Below are positions 43,728-58,299 of a stretch of DNA of 64,000 nucleotides, piece by piece. Source of the stretch: Hyaloscypha bicolor E (lineage: Eukaryota > Ascomycota > Leotiomycetes > Helotiales > Hyaloscyphaceae). A program made the position numbers and the translations under genes. The stretch lies in contig NW_020194684.1 in NCBI RefSeq assembly GCF_002865645.1, positions 2,795,030-2,859,029 of the forward strand, read 5' to 3'. The notes under the pieces were generated by a model, which made no database searches, had not been told where the DNA came from, and worked only from the letters and a program-made list of their open reading frames with translations. Numbering within the stretch: position 1 is the stretch's first letter; each line of letters begins with the position of its first letter.

Positions 43728-46700
43728 TTAACTCTCTTTCTAGGCTCTTATTTCCAAGAGGCCTGAGAAAACTATAAATAGCTTTATAAATAATTCCCTA
43801 AAACTTTTCTGGCTACTAGTTCTTCCTAAAAACTTCCTATAATTACCCTATTATTATACTAGATAATAGAATTAAGAATATAATTTACTAATCTTACCTA
43901 GTTAACTTGCAAATTGCCTCTAGTAATTCCCTCTTATAAAGGTAATATAGATATAATATATACTATTAGATATAAAGCTCTTCCGGTCTTTTAATTAGTT
44001 TATAAATTCTAATTTAATTTTTATTTAAAAATAAATTTTTATTTTATAGGCCTAAAAGCTTAGAAAAATTAATCTAATTTTCTAGTTTATTTATAAATTC
44101 CTTCTTTAGAATTTTCTAAATATTCCTAATATAAAGCTAGTTCCGAATTCATAATTACTATTTAGGAAAAAAGTATTATAAAAAGGCCTTTCTTTTCTTA
44201 CTAACTAATTTTTCTTTTTTCTAACTATAATATTATATCTAATTTCTTCTTATCTCTTATCTTTCTTTTTTAAGCTTTCTTTAAGCTTCTTTAAGCTTCT
44301 TTAAGCTTTATTTAAGTTCCTTTCTAATTCCTTTTTCTATTTCTTTATTTATTAAGATAAATACTTCTTTTAGTATTTATTAGTCTATTATTATTTATTT
44401 AGCTAATATTCTTATATTCTTAATTTACTCTTACTATCTTTAATATTTCAAGAATATTACTAAGTTTCCTGACCTTATTTATATTAAGAATAATAATTAC
44501 TTAATATATAATTATTATTATTCTAAGAATAAGAAATATAATTCTATAAATTATAAATTTCTTCTTTTATTTCCTATTCTAATATTATTTAAGGTTTCTT
44601 AAATATATATAATATAATTAAACTACTTTTTTTAAGCTATTAATATATATAAGTATTTTTCCTAATCTTTATCTAAAAAAGAAAAGGCTATTACTATTTT
44701 TTTTCTATACTAAACTATATATATTTCTTATATTAAAGCTATTATTCGAGGCTAATAAATTCCTTTAATAATTCAAGAAATAGATTAAGTAATTCTTATT
44801 AGCTTAGTATAAATATAAAGTACTTTTAATAATATAATTAATATTTTTTAATATTAAATAAATATATTTATTTTTTATTTTTTACTAATAGCTAATAGCT
44901 TTATAGGCTAATTTACTATCTATTTTTCGAAAGAATTCTAATAAAAATAATAATAAGAATAATAAAAAGTAGTTATAAAAATAAGGTATTTATAAAATAT
45001 AGAAATTAGAGTTTTTAAAGTTCTTAATAATTTTTATATAGCTTTTTTAAGAATAAATATATGGTTTTTAATAGTTTTCTAATAAAAGTATTTATCTTTT
45101 ATATCTCTATTTAACTAATAATACTATAATATTACTCTTTTTCAAGTACTCTTATAATTCTTAAGCTATATTTTCTAGATTACTTAGTAATTCTTATATA
45201 TTATTTACTAGTAAATAGCTCTTCTAATAAATAAAATACTTCTTTTCTTTTTTACTTTTTCTATAGGCTATAATAGATTCTATTTTGAATTCCTCTTTAT
45301 TCTTAATCTCGACCGGTTCTGGTTTTACTATAGTACTAGCTTATAAGTACTATAATTCTAAGAAAAAAATATAAAAAATATTATAAATCTAATATAATAA
45401 TAGTAATTTCAAATAATATACTTATTTATATATTTCTATAACTTCTAGAACTTTAAAAAAGCCGAGATATCTATTTACTAGCTTTATATTAGGTTATAGC
45501 TATTAAATATTCTTTATATAAAGCATAACTTTATTATATATATTAAACTTATTAATATATCTCTTATTATAGTACTTTTTCTATATATTTATTACTTCCT
45601 ATTATTACTTTTCTAGTTCTTCTTATTTTACTTAAATCCTCTATACTCTTTCCTATATTACTAGTATTTCTCTTTCTAGAATATTATTCTTAATATATAG
45701 TTTAATACTAGAATAAAATTTATATAATATATAAAATAAAGAAATTTCTATTATTAAATATATAATATTATTATATATGAATTTTATAAGAATAAGCTTT
45801 ACTATTTAGTTATTCTACTAATAGCTAATATAATATCTCAAATACTATTCCAGAGTTTAGTTTAGATTCTCTATTTATTTATTAATTTATAAATAAAATA
45901 CTATATTTAGCTATTATTAAACCTTTAAATAAAAGTATAAACTTAACTAGAACTTATTTATAAAAACAGATTCTCTATTAAAGATTATATTTATAAATAT
46001 ACTAAAATCTTTAATAATATAATATATAAATAGCTTTACTAATTTAGGAGCTAAGATATTCTTAGTAATTAGAATATATTATACTATTTTCGTATATTTA
46101 TTAATAATAATAAATATAAAATTATATATCTTACTATAAAATCTAGAAAAAAGTAATTCTATAATAAAGTCTATAATAATTTCTTATTATAGCTTAGAAA
46201 AAAAAGGAAATAAACTAAATATATTATATAATAAATATCTTTTTATCTTAGTTTATTAATATATAAGGCAAGTTCTAATATAGTTTTTTATATTCTATTT
46301 TATACTTTACTAGAAATACTTTCTCTAGAAAATCTCTAATATCTTACTAGTACTAAAATACTTACTTATAGGATTATTATAATTAGTTTATAGTAATTCT
46401 TTTTTAAGAACCGGCTTATTTAATATATAAATAGTATTCTAATATCTTAATAACCCAGATATATTAAGTTCTTAAGTCTTAATAGCTTTAATAAAGATCT
46501 TCTTTAAGAACTATTTATATTACTAGTATTATACTAATAAATTAAGCCTTTAGTATTATAATAATAGTTTAAATAATATCTCTTTATCTTTCTTATATAC
46601 TATTTCGGACCCAGTTATTTATATAGCTAGAATTTATAGTATATACTATTTATAACTAGCTATACTAGTAATAAGCTCAAGTAATAGTATTTCCGGTACT

Positions 46701-48157
46701 ATTTTATTACTAAAATAAACTTCCTCTTTAAAATTCTTTAGTATTTTACTAATTAAGAAGTACCTATTTCCTTTTTCCTAGGCCTTAAATTATAGTATTA
46801 TAGAAATAGTATAGTATTCTATTATTACTATTTATAAAGCTTTCTATTCTATATTTTATAACTTATTATAAAATATAAGTAATAAAGTATTTTTATTTAT
46901 TCTTATTATAAGATCTGGCCTTCTTAATAGCCTATTAGTAAAATTACTATATCCCGGCTAGTATTTTAAAATAAAGTCAAAAATAGCTAGCTTTTCTATC
47001 TATCTTATTTATTAATTATTTAGTTTCCTTTTAGTTATAAAATATTTCAAGTTATTATAATCTATTTTAATAATAATAATATACTAGATATATACTAGAT
47101 AATATTACTAAATATAAAATACTAGAATAATAGCTAAGAGTTTAGAATTATATATTTTATATTTATTTTTAATTATAATTATTTTCTTTAAATAAAAAGT
47201 AATAGGGTATTATCTAGCTTCTATTTTCTTATTAAAAAGCTAGATAATTATATTTATAATTATAAATCCTAAAGTATTTATTTCTATACAAATCTTTAAG
47301 GCTAGGTTAAAATAATAAAGAATTAGTACTATTATAAATATAATTTATAGCTTTTTAAAAGCCTTATCTGCCTTATTTATTTAGCTAAAATAATAATATA
47401 AATTTCTATTAGTTTTTAATAAATTAGTTAATTCTTTTGCTATTCTAGAATGTTTATAAATAAACCTCTAGTATAAGTTAGTAAAACCCAAAAATATTTA
47501 GACTTTTCGGATATTATTCTTTAGGGCCGGCTATTTCCTAATAGCTATAACCCGGCTAGCTTCTATTTCTATATTATCTGGGCTAATTATAAACCCCAGA
47601 AACTTTATTTTCTCTATATTAAACTCGTATTTTACTAAGTTTATAAAGAGCTAGTATTATTATATATTATTTTAGGTTCTCTAAATAAATTAAAATATTA
47701 TCTAGATAAATTATATAAATAATATTTATAAGACTTACTAGTATATAGTTAATATATATCTGAAATATTACCGGAATATTAAATAATCTAAAAGATATAA
47801 TATAATACTTAAAATATCTATAATATATTCGGAATATTATTTTCTATTTATTATTCTCTTATATTTATAACTAATAATAAGTATTTTTTAAGTCTAGTTT
47901 TATATATACCTTTATTTTATAAAGCCTATTTATTATCTTATTAATAAGTAGTAATAGTATTTGGTTCTTAATAGTAATTCTATTTAGACTTTAATAATTA
48001 ATATATAAATATAGACTGCCTTCTTTCTTTAGAATAAATATAATTAGAATATTAGCTAGATTAGTAAAATAACGAATTTATTTTTTCTCTAAACTAGTAT
48101 TAAGATATTCCTAAAAAACTTTAAGTTTCCTTTTTAATAAAATATATATAGAACTAT
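43728..48157 (-). mobile_element. Gypsy-1 (Ty3/Gypsy chromovirus relic), 3' half
   Basis: Read on the minus strand from 48,157 leftwards. The protease-RT linker (YSSIYILLKRKLKVF, counterpart of YGPIYxLSxxEL) comes first. RT follows with GSLYLYINY, LNRITIKN and KVYIKLDLKN at 47,870-48,030, and the degenerate YLDD region near 47,690. RNase H lies at about 47,400-46,700 and integrase at about 46,600-45,400. A chromodomain lies near 45,130-45,345 (EEFKIESIIAYRKSKKKKYF...LENIA). Many stops. The element resumes at 61,397 beyond an inserted element. Confidence 0.75.
45130..45345 (-). other. Chromodomain remnant of gypsy-1
   Basis: Minus-strand translation gives KPEPVEIKNKEEFKIE, SIIAYRKSKKKKYFIY and LENIA in the order of a retrotransposon chromodomain (E-x-E-x-I-L-x-x-R...YLVKWKGY...W-E...NL). 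This places gypsy-1 among the chromoviruses, whose integrase-chromodomain targets heterochromatin. Confidence 0.6.
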
Positions 48158-48472
48158 TATAATATAGCAGGCTATACTTATTAAAAATTATATTATTTTA
48201 GTAGTTTTAAGGTTTAGGTTATAGAGTAAAGGCTATAGTTTTTTATATATAACTTATAGAAATTATATAAGAAAGCTAGTTTTTCTATAGTTCTAGAAAA
48301 TAATCTCTTATAAATATATAATTAATTAAGCTTTTATATATTATATATTATTTATATTTTATTATTTATACTTTTAATTTATTATTTTATTATTAAGTTA
48401 TGTTTTATATTCTGGTATACTTTATATAAGTTTTTGTCTTATTATAGTTTTTCTTTTATATATTTTATAGTA
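48158..48472 (+). repeat. Gypsy-2 LTR (left, 5' LTR)
   Basis: About 315 bp, direct repeat of 61,103-61,396; shared core GGCTATACTTATTAAAAATT, then TATATTATTTTAGTAGTTTTAA. Start reads TATAATATAGCAGG versus TATAGTATAATAGG in the other LTR, differing only by transitions. It sits exactly where the gypsy-1 coding sequence is interrupted. Confidence 0.75.
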
Positions 48473-51400
48473 AGTAATATAAGAAAAATAGAAATTTTAT
48501 AATTAAAATAATATTCTTATAAAGTTCTAAGAGATATTTATAAGGCGAATTATTAGTTTAATAAGTTAGGAGAGAAAAGGGCTATTATAATATCTTAAAC
48601 CTAAGGCTAAAATATTAAAAATATATAAATATTAATTTTAATATCTTATATTAATTTCTAATATATCTAGTAACTTAAATATAAGTTAGCTATAAGATAT
48701 AGTTACTAGTATAATATATAGAAATAATAGAAATAAAGGCTAATTATAGAAGAAAAAGAAATAGAAGAAATAGAAGAAAAAGAATAAGAAAAATTATACT
48801 AAAATAGTATAAATTAGACTTTAGTTAGAAATAGACTTTAGTATTCGGAAATAAAGTTATATTATTAATTTATATATTATTTTTAGTTATAATAAAAACC
48901 GGAATAAAAATAATATTAGTTTTAGTAAAAAAGTTTATTTCTAAATCCGGAAAAGATATCTAAAAGAAGAAATACTTTTAATTTCAAGTGAAATAGTAAA
49001 TAGAAATCAGAAATAAGAATTAAAAAGAAATCGGAAATAAGAAATTATATAGATAAACTAAAAAAGCTTCTAGAGAAAGAAATAGATATTAAGTAAAGAA
49101 ATAAAAGAGAATTCAGAAAAGTTAGAAAAATTAATAAAATTATATTTATTATTTTTATTATTACTTTTAATAATTTTAATAAATATATTTAGTTTAGTAA
49201 AATTAAGGAAAAATATTATAGATATTAAGTTAAAGAAATAGAAAAGAGAATATAAATAATAGAAATAAGACTAAAAAAGCTATTATCTTATTATTATTAA
49301 TACTAAAACTTAAATCTTAATTATATTTATTATTATTAACTAGTTTCTCCCTAATTCCGGTTTCTAAACTAAAAGATATATTTAAATAAGAAATTAGTCT
49401 TTTAGGAACTTTATTAGTAAAAGTCTCAGATACGGAAACTTTATAATTAATTATAGAAGAAATTATTAAGATTAATATAGCTAAGAATAAGTATATACTA
49501 GTACCGGATTTAAATCTACTATTTATAAGAGCTCCTGAAATATTATAGTTTCAAAATAGTAATATTTCTATATTCTTAGAATAATATATAAATATATATA
49601 AGAACTATTATATTTCTAATAATACTAAAAGAAAAAGAATTATCTATTATATTTCTCCTATTTATAAGAATTAGATTAAGGCTATACTAGAATACTATAC
49701 TAATAATTCAGGAAATTACTAGAAAACTAAGTTTTTTAAGGCTTTATTAAAGAAATTCCGAGAATATAACTAAAAAATACTCAAAATTAGCTATAATTTT
49801 CTTAATTAGATTATTATATAAGTTTAGAATAAAAGAATCTCTTTTAAGTCTTATATTAATATATTTAATAAAATATTAAAGAAATTACTAAAAAAGAAAG
49901 AAATAGATAAAATTACTTAATATCGAGAATTTATAAAAGAATTATCTATTCTAGTAAAAGATTATATTTTTAAGAATATAAACTTCGAGCTTATAAATAT
50001 TTCTATTTATAAATATAATAAGATATATAAGAAAGTAATAATATTCTATTAGTATAAAAAGAAGAAATACTATTTTAATATTACTAATAATCCAGATATA
50101 TCTAGATTTAGATAAGAATATTTAGATATAATAATATATAATATAGTTCTTAAACTAGAAAACAATTATTTCTTACTAGTTTCTTCTATTATATTTCCTA
50201 AAGCTATTATAAATATAAATAAAAAGAAAACCTAGCTTATAGCTAATTATATAAAACCTATTAAAAATAGTAAACCTAAGGGAAATAATATTAACTAACT
50301 AATAAGAAGTTTAGAAAAACTATCTATTATTACTATAATTTAAAAGAACTTATAAAAATAACTTAATATAGCTATTATTATAATTCGGAAAAATATCTAT
50401 AACCTGTTTATATAATTTAGTTAATTATAGTAAATATAACTAATATAATAATATTAATAGCCTAATAAATATAATTCGGGTTTTTAAAGAAAATATACTA
50501 GAATTTATAGTAAAGAATATAGAAAATATTATAGTAATTATAGTAATTAAGCTAGAATAAATAAAGAATCTAGATAACTATATTCTAAAAGAAATTAATC
50601 TTAAATATAATTAGAAAATATTATTTAAGTTTATATAGTCTATAATATAGACCTAGAACTAAAAGAATAAATTTATTATAAGTATTATAATAGAAATAAG
50701 AATAATAATATTAATCTAGAATATATTTATATTTTTTAGTTCTATTATCCATTAATAAAAGAGCTTATAAATTATAAATATATTTACTAATTTAATAAAA
50801 GATAATATAAAGAGCTATTTAGGCCTAAATAAGAAAGTATTTCCTTTTTCCTTATTAGTAAATACTAGTAGTTTAACTAAATTATCTCCTAAGTCCGAAA
50901 AAGAAAATTTAACTATAATTTAAATACTTGACCCAAAAATATCTAGAGATTAATAGGAAATACCTAGTTTACTAGATAAGAAAGAGAAAAGAAAACTAGC
51001 TAATTGGAATCTATATATAGAAATAAATAAGTTATATCTAGAAAATCTAAATAGCTGCTTTATCTTAAAAAAAATTATATTAGAATTACTAATACTTTAG
51101 GTTCTAGAATTAATAAATAGTATTTCTATTAATATTATAATAGATTTCTTATTAAGAAAAAAGAAGAAAAAAGTAGAAATAGTTAAAGAAGTTTTCTAAA
51201 AACAAGCTAGAATAAAAGAAAAACTATTCTATATAAGAAGCCAGAAAAATACTATTTCAAAAAGTAATAGATAAAGAAATAGCCTAGCTAAAATTATAGA
51301 TATTAATATTTCCGGAAATAAATAAAATAAATTAAGAACCTACTATACTCTTAACTATAATAAATATAGAATTCCTGAAGTTAATAATATTCTAATAAGA

Positions 51401-54400
51401 CTATTAAAGAAAGTAACTATTTTATTTCTAAAGACTTAGAAAGAAATAAGAATACTTATTAATACTTTAAAAATATTAGATCTAGCTATTATATTTTAGA
51501 AATAATAAATTAAGAATAATACTTCCTATCTTACTATTTTATAAATAGGAAATACTATTATATTAAATATAATTAGATATATTAGGAGATTTATAGAACT
51601 AGTAGCTATAGCTTATATTATAAATAAAATATTTAAGGAATTAGAAATACTAGTTCATATATCTAATACTAATAGAATTATTTAATTTAAAGGTAATAGT
51701 ATTAATATTCGGATATTACTAGCTTATAAATATATTATATAATTTCTATATCTCTGATTTATATTTTAAGAACCTTAAAGAAATATTAAATATAAAGAAA
51801 TAATTAATATTAGAACTAAAGTTAATATTCTTTTTGAAAAGATCTCTAGAAATATTAATAAAATAATATATAATATTATAGATTATTAAATATTTATTAT
51901 TATTAGAATAGAATTTGGATTTATAGAAATAGTAAAGCTTAGAGCTAAGGTTATAGATAAAATAGAATATAAAGATATATTTTTCCTAATTAAAAGAATT
52001 CTAAAGATCCTGCTTAATTAATTATTTATAGTAAAAATAAAAATAAAAATTATATATAGGAATAATAGCTTATAAGATAAAAGGTTTACTAATTCTAAAA
52101 ATATTTAAAATACTTATATTATTATAATTATTTTATCTTTAAAAAATACCGAAAAATAGAAGAAAGTAATAATTTAAGAATATTAAGCTCCTAAAGTTAA
52201 AGAATTAAATAATATAAAATAAGAAACTAAAGATAAAAAGAAAAAATAAAGCCTAGTATTATAACTAGTAGTAATATTAGAAAAAATAGAAAAATACCGG
52301 AATTTCTTATAGATTTTTTTATTTTAGGTTTAGAAATTTAGGAAATTAATAATATTTTTAGGGAAACTAAAATAGAAAAGGCTCTAATTAGAATATTATT
52401 AAAAGTAGTTCCGGATTTAATAGGAAAAGAAATAAAAAGAATATTAAGTAAAAATATTTCTAAAAAAGAAATAGAATAATATTTCCTAATAATAAAGAAA
52501 TATATTCCTAAAGCTAAGAAATATAGAATTCAAAATTAGAAAGAATTCTGGAATATATAAAAGCTTAAGAAAGATATATTAAAATACTAGACGAAAAAAT
52601 ATTTTCTATATTTAAGTAGAAAAGAGCTAAATAGGAAAGTTATAAATTCTAGAAATTAGATAAAAAGAATACTAAAGAAAATAGTTATAGTTCTTAAAAA
52701 AAAAATAACTATAGTTTATTCCTAGTTATAGAAGTATATAAAACAAAGAATAAGAAGATTTAACTAGTAAATACTAATAATAGAACTAGAGAAGGCCCTA
52801 ATAAATATCCGAACTAGTTTAAAAGATCTAAAGCTAGAGAATACCTATAGAAATATACTAGGAAATATAAGAATTATTTTTTATTAAGAATATTAGCTAT
52901 TTTAAGAGATTTATAACTTATTCCGGAATATCTTAAATAATTAGATATTAGTAACTAGCTCTAGGAAAAGAAACTAGCTATATTTCAAGAATTAATAATT
53001 AATTAAGAAAGTATAATTATATTTAATTAGAAAGAAGTAGAAAAAGTCTATAAAAATATTAGCTTATTTATTCTAATTAAAACTATTAAATATAAGACCT
53101 AGTAAGAAAAGAATTTCCTATATTTTAAAGCTCTAGTATTAGTAGTAATAAAAATATTATTAGAATATCTAAATTATAAAGTTTTTAAAAAATATAATAA
53201 ATCTTACTAAAATCTATAGTTTTTAGTTATAAAAAAGATTACTAGAACTTATAAACTAATTAATACTATTATAAAAATGAATTTAATAATTCTATAAAAT
53301 ACTAACCTATTTCTATTTACTAATAAGATCTTAGAGAAATTTACTAGATATACTTATATTTTTCTAATTAATTTATACTAAATACTTATAATAGAGATTT
53401 AACTATATTTATAATATCTTTAGAATTATTAAGAATAACTATATTATTTTTAAGAAACTATTAATTTCGTTATATAGTTTATATAGGTTATTATAACTAT
53501 TCTAGAAAATCTATTTCCCAAAATTACTATATTATTTATTAATAATATTAGAATTAAAAGACCTTATATAGACTATAATAGGTAGCTTATTTTATTTGAA
53601 ATTCGGTGTTTTATATTCGAATACTTTTAAAACCTATATATAATCTTAGATAAAATTAAATAAACCGAAGCTAGTATTAAAGAAAAATCGCAGTTCTATT
53701 ATAATAATATAGTTATTATTAGCTTTATCTATAGAGTATTTAGAAAAAACCTTTTGAGTTTAGGAATTACTAAAATCTTAAAATAGAAATATTATAATAA
53801 TATAACTAAAAATAAGGCATTTATCGGAATTATTATTTATTACTATATTTGAATTAAAGGCTTTATAATTATTACTAAATCTATTTATTACTTAATAAGG
53901 AAAGATATAATATAGGACTAGAATAATAAATAAGTACTAGCTATATAAATCTTTTAAAAAAAGCTTATTATTACTCTAATATTTTATAAATTATACTATA
54001 ATCTATTAGAAGATTAGGAAATAATTATATTAGTAATAAAGACTAGTCTAGATAAATAGAATAGAACTTTTAGTTAATATAATAATAAAGAAAAAAAGAG
54101 AGTTATATAATATAAGTCTAGAATCTAAAATAATATTAAATAGAGATATAATATTATTAAAAGAGAATATTAAAGGCTAATAAAGTATCTATAAAAAGTA
54201 TAATTCTGGCTATATAAAGTTTATTTTATCTTTAAACTAGATACTAATATACTTATTATATAGCTAAATAAAGCGGCTATAAATCTTCTTAGAGCTCTAG
54301 TTATTTACTAGCTAGTATAGATTTAACTATTTAACTTTAAAGTTAAATATATTAAAGAAACCAAATATATTATAACTAATAGATTATTAAAATATTTATA

Positions 54401-57187
54401 ATAAGAAAATAATACCAAAAATAATAAGAATATTAATAAATAATTAGTAATAGAGCTTAATACTATTAGAATAGTATTTATTAAATAGAAAGTTTAATTA
54501 AAGAAAGTAGTTCCGGTTTAGTTATATAATATTATTTTAAGGAATTAGATTCCTAAGATCTTTATTAGATATTTAAATAATAATATCTAGCTACTAGAGA
54601 TTAATAATTAAAGCCTTATTATATCTAGAAATAAATTAATAATATTAAAAAATAATAATATCTAGAAGTTATATAATAAAGGCTATAGCCTTTTATATAT
54701 AACCTCTAGTAAAATAATAAATAATAATACTAACTCCTATATTTTATTTAATAACCCGACTATTTTACTAGATTCTTTAAATAATAGCTATTCCGAATAA
54801 TACCAGAATATTATATAATACCTTATAATATTCTCTAGACTAGAAGAAATATCTAGAGCCGAGTTTTAAAAGTTAAATAAAGAAGCTTTAAATTATAATA
54901 TAAGAAATTAATTACTATAGAAAGTTATATCTAAAATATATCTATTTTGACTTATTATTAATAATTAAAAATAAAAAGAGATTATTATTAAAGAGCTATA
55001 TAATAAAATTAAATATACTAAAAAAAGCACTTTTTACTTAATAGCTAGCTATTATTATTAAGAAAATTATTATAACTATATATAAAAGTATATAAATACC
55101 TATAAAGTCTATTAATATAAGAATAAAAAAAGATAAAAAGAAGTTCTATATTTAATAAAAGCTATATTTCTTTTCTATTACTTTAAAATTAATATAATTA
55201 AATTACTAGACTATAAAGAATATAACTTATTAGTTATTACTAGAAATAACTTCTTAGAATAAATTAAAGCTAGACCTTTAAAGAACCCAACTAGTAAAAA
55301 GATTACTAAGTTTATTTAAAAAGAAATTATTTATAAATATAGTTTATTTAAATAGCTTAAGATAAATAGTAAATCGGAATTTAAAGAAGTAGTAATTTAG
55401 GAACTTAATAAGCTAGGAATTAATAGAATTATTATTTTAGCCTATAATTTTAAAAGAATATTAACTAATTATTTAAATACTTATTATATTTATAATAGAT
55501 AAAAAGAAGCCTTAGATAGATTTACTATTATATATTCTATTTACTAACCGAATTACTATATATAAACCGACTGGATTTATTCTCTTTTATATAGTTTATA
55601 GTAGAAAAGCTATATTACTTATAGAAATATACTTTCTAACCTAGAGAATACTTAGATAGAATAAAGTCTATAATAGAGAAATGCTTTTAGAAATATATAT
55701 TAAGTAAATATAAATAAAAAATAAAGATATTAAAGAAGCTAAAATAAAAAAGAATAAATAATACTAAAAAAGAAAGAAATAATTTAATACTATATACCAG
55801 ATTTATTTAAAGCCTATTTCTAAAAAGAATCTAGTTCTTATATATAATATTAAATTAATAGATTAAGATAAATCGAGAAATATAAAGCTATTATACTATT
55901 AGCTTGGCCTATATAGAATAAGATATATAGATTAACTAAAAGAATACTATATACTAAAAGAACTTAATAATATTATATTCCGAAAAATATATACCGGAAA
56001 TTAATTTAAGTAGTTTATTAAAAGAAATAGATTCTAATACTTCCCTAAAAATAAAATTAATAATAAATATATATCTATAAATAAATATTTTAAAATAGAT
56101 ATAGAACTAGAAAAGAAAGCTATTATAAAATACTATAAGTAAAATAATATTTAGGAGATTAAGAAAGCTACTAGTATTATTATATATATTTCAGAATTAT
56201 TAAAATCGGAAAAAGTAAAATATATCTCTTTTATAAAAGATTAGAAAAAGGTATCTAATAATAGGGGCTCTTCTTAATCTGAAATAAAGCTTATTACCTT
56301 TAATTTTTTCTCTCTAACTATTATTTATAATCTTTAAAGAATATTATTATTAGACTACTATTTTGGAAATTAAATAAACTTTACTATTATTTATTTCTTA
56401 TTATTATTTAATTACTATTACTAGATAGTATTCTTAATATATAAAGTTTTATTACTAAATCTTGGGAATTAAATATAAAATATTACTTTTAGTATAAAAA
56501 TAAATAGGAGATTAAGAGATTATCTTATAGACTCTTAATTCCGAACTATAATAATAGATAGTAATTATATTTGAAAATAAGAAAGAAAAAGAAGAGAAAA
56601 AGAAAAGAGGCCTTTTATATATATTTTAATAAACTAGAAACCTTTTAGAAGCTTTATTTATCTTTTTAACTAGCTATTCTTATAGTTTATACTAGTCTAA
56701 AGCTTAATTATAATATTTGTAAATTTCGATTTTAATCTAAACTATTATTATAAGTTTTCTTATAATATCTAAATAAATTTTCTAATTAGAAGTTATATAT
56801 AAATAAAATAGCCAAACTAGAAGTCCTATAAGAGGAAAGAGAAACTTTATTAAACCTAATAGTTATTTCCGAAAATATTTAATAATATATAATTCTAGAA
56901 ATCTTTTAGATATTAGATAAACTAAATCTATTTATTTAAAGCCTATTTTATATCTAGCTTATCTCGAATTAAGGGACTTATTTTCTTTTTTATATATTTA
57001 TAATTATACTTAAGGTATATATTATAGCTACTTTAAAAGTATATACTAAGACTTAATTAGTATATTATATATTCCTATTTATATATAAAAAGAACTTCTC
57101 CTATATAGAATTCTTTTTTAGACTATAATACTATTTTATTACCAGAAACTAATTACTTCTTTAAAAAGCTAATATAATTTACTAATT

Positions 57188-57369
57188 CTTACTATTAATC
57201 TATTTCTTACTATTAATCTATTTCTTACTATTAATCTATTTCTTACTATTAATCTATTTCTTACTATTAATCTATTTCTTACTATTAATCTATTTCTTAC
57301 TATTAATCTATTTCTTATTATTAATCTATTTCTTACTAATTAATTTATTTCTTATTATTAATTATTTTT
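57188..57369. repeat. 18-bp minisatellite CTTACTATTAATCTATTT, about 10 units
   Basis: Seven units are identical, followed by one with A>T/C>T change and two more diverged units (CTTACTAATTAATTTATTT, CTTATTATTAATTATTTTT). Lies downstream of the gypsy-2 integrase. The near-identity contrasts with the mutated surroundings and implies recent amplification after most RIP had occurred. Confidence 0.85.
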
Positions 57370-58299
57370 ACTATAAATATTATTTAAATAATTCTTATAT
57401 TCTTATTAAATTAGATCTTAATCTTTCTATCATATGATTATTTTAGTATTAATTTATTTCAAAACTTAATAATAGTATTATCACACCTATTTTATATTTT
57501 TTTATGTTTTTTAATTTTATAAATCCGAATGCCTTTAATATTATTTTTATAAATAATTATATATTATATATCAAATACTTACGTTTATAATATAAAATAA
57601 GCTGACTTAAATAGAATATTTACAGCATAATGACAATTAGCTTTTAGAAGAGATATAAATTAGTTTTAGAAAAAGTAATACCTTATTCTAAGTTATTTCT
57701 TAATTCTATTATTCTAACTTCTTTTCTATTAATACTTATTTTATATTTTCCTAATATCTTTAGTATATTTATATATCTTATCTTTTATATATTTCCTATA
57801 TTATTTCTCTTCTTTTATACTATTTTTTGAGTTAATAGAAATATCTCTAAATAAATAGGAAATCGGAATATATCTATATTATAAAATTTTTATTATTTCC
57901 TTTTATATTCTAATACTTTAGATATTATTACTATATTTATATTTCTATTATATTACTTTCTTATTTCCCTATTATTACTATTTAGTTTAATCTGCCTTAA
58001 TTATTTCCTTAATTATATTTCCTTAGATATATATATTTATATTCTTTTCTATAATAGAAGCCTAATTTTATATTTTACTTTCTATAATTATTTCTAATTT
58101 ATAATTATATTACCTTAAATATATCTAATTATTATATCTATTTTCCCTATTATATATATTACTATTTTAGCTTTATTTTCTTACTAGAAAGAAAGAAAAA
58201 CTCGAATATATATAATATCTTTATATAATTCAAGACTATTCTAATTTACTCTTTATTTTGGAATATATTTAAAAGAAATTCTTATAATCTCGAGAACCT

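Noticed and set aside
57188..57369. CRISPR-like array
   Set aside because: Units of 18 bp are directly adjacent with no unique spacers; this is a minisatellite in a eukaryote.
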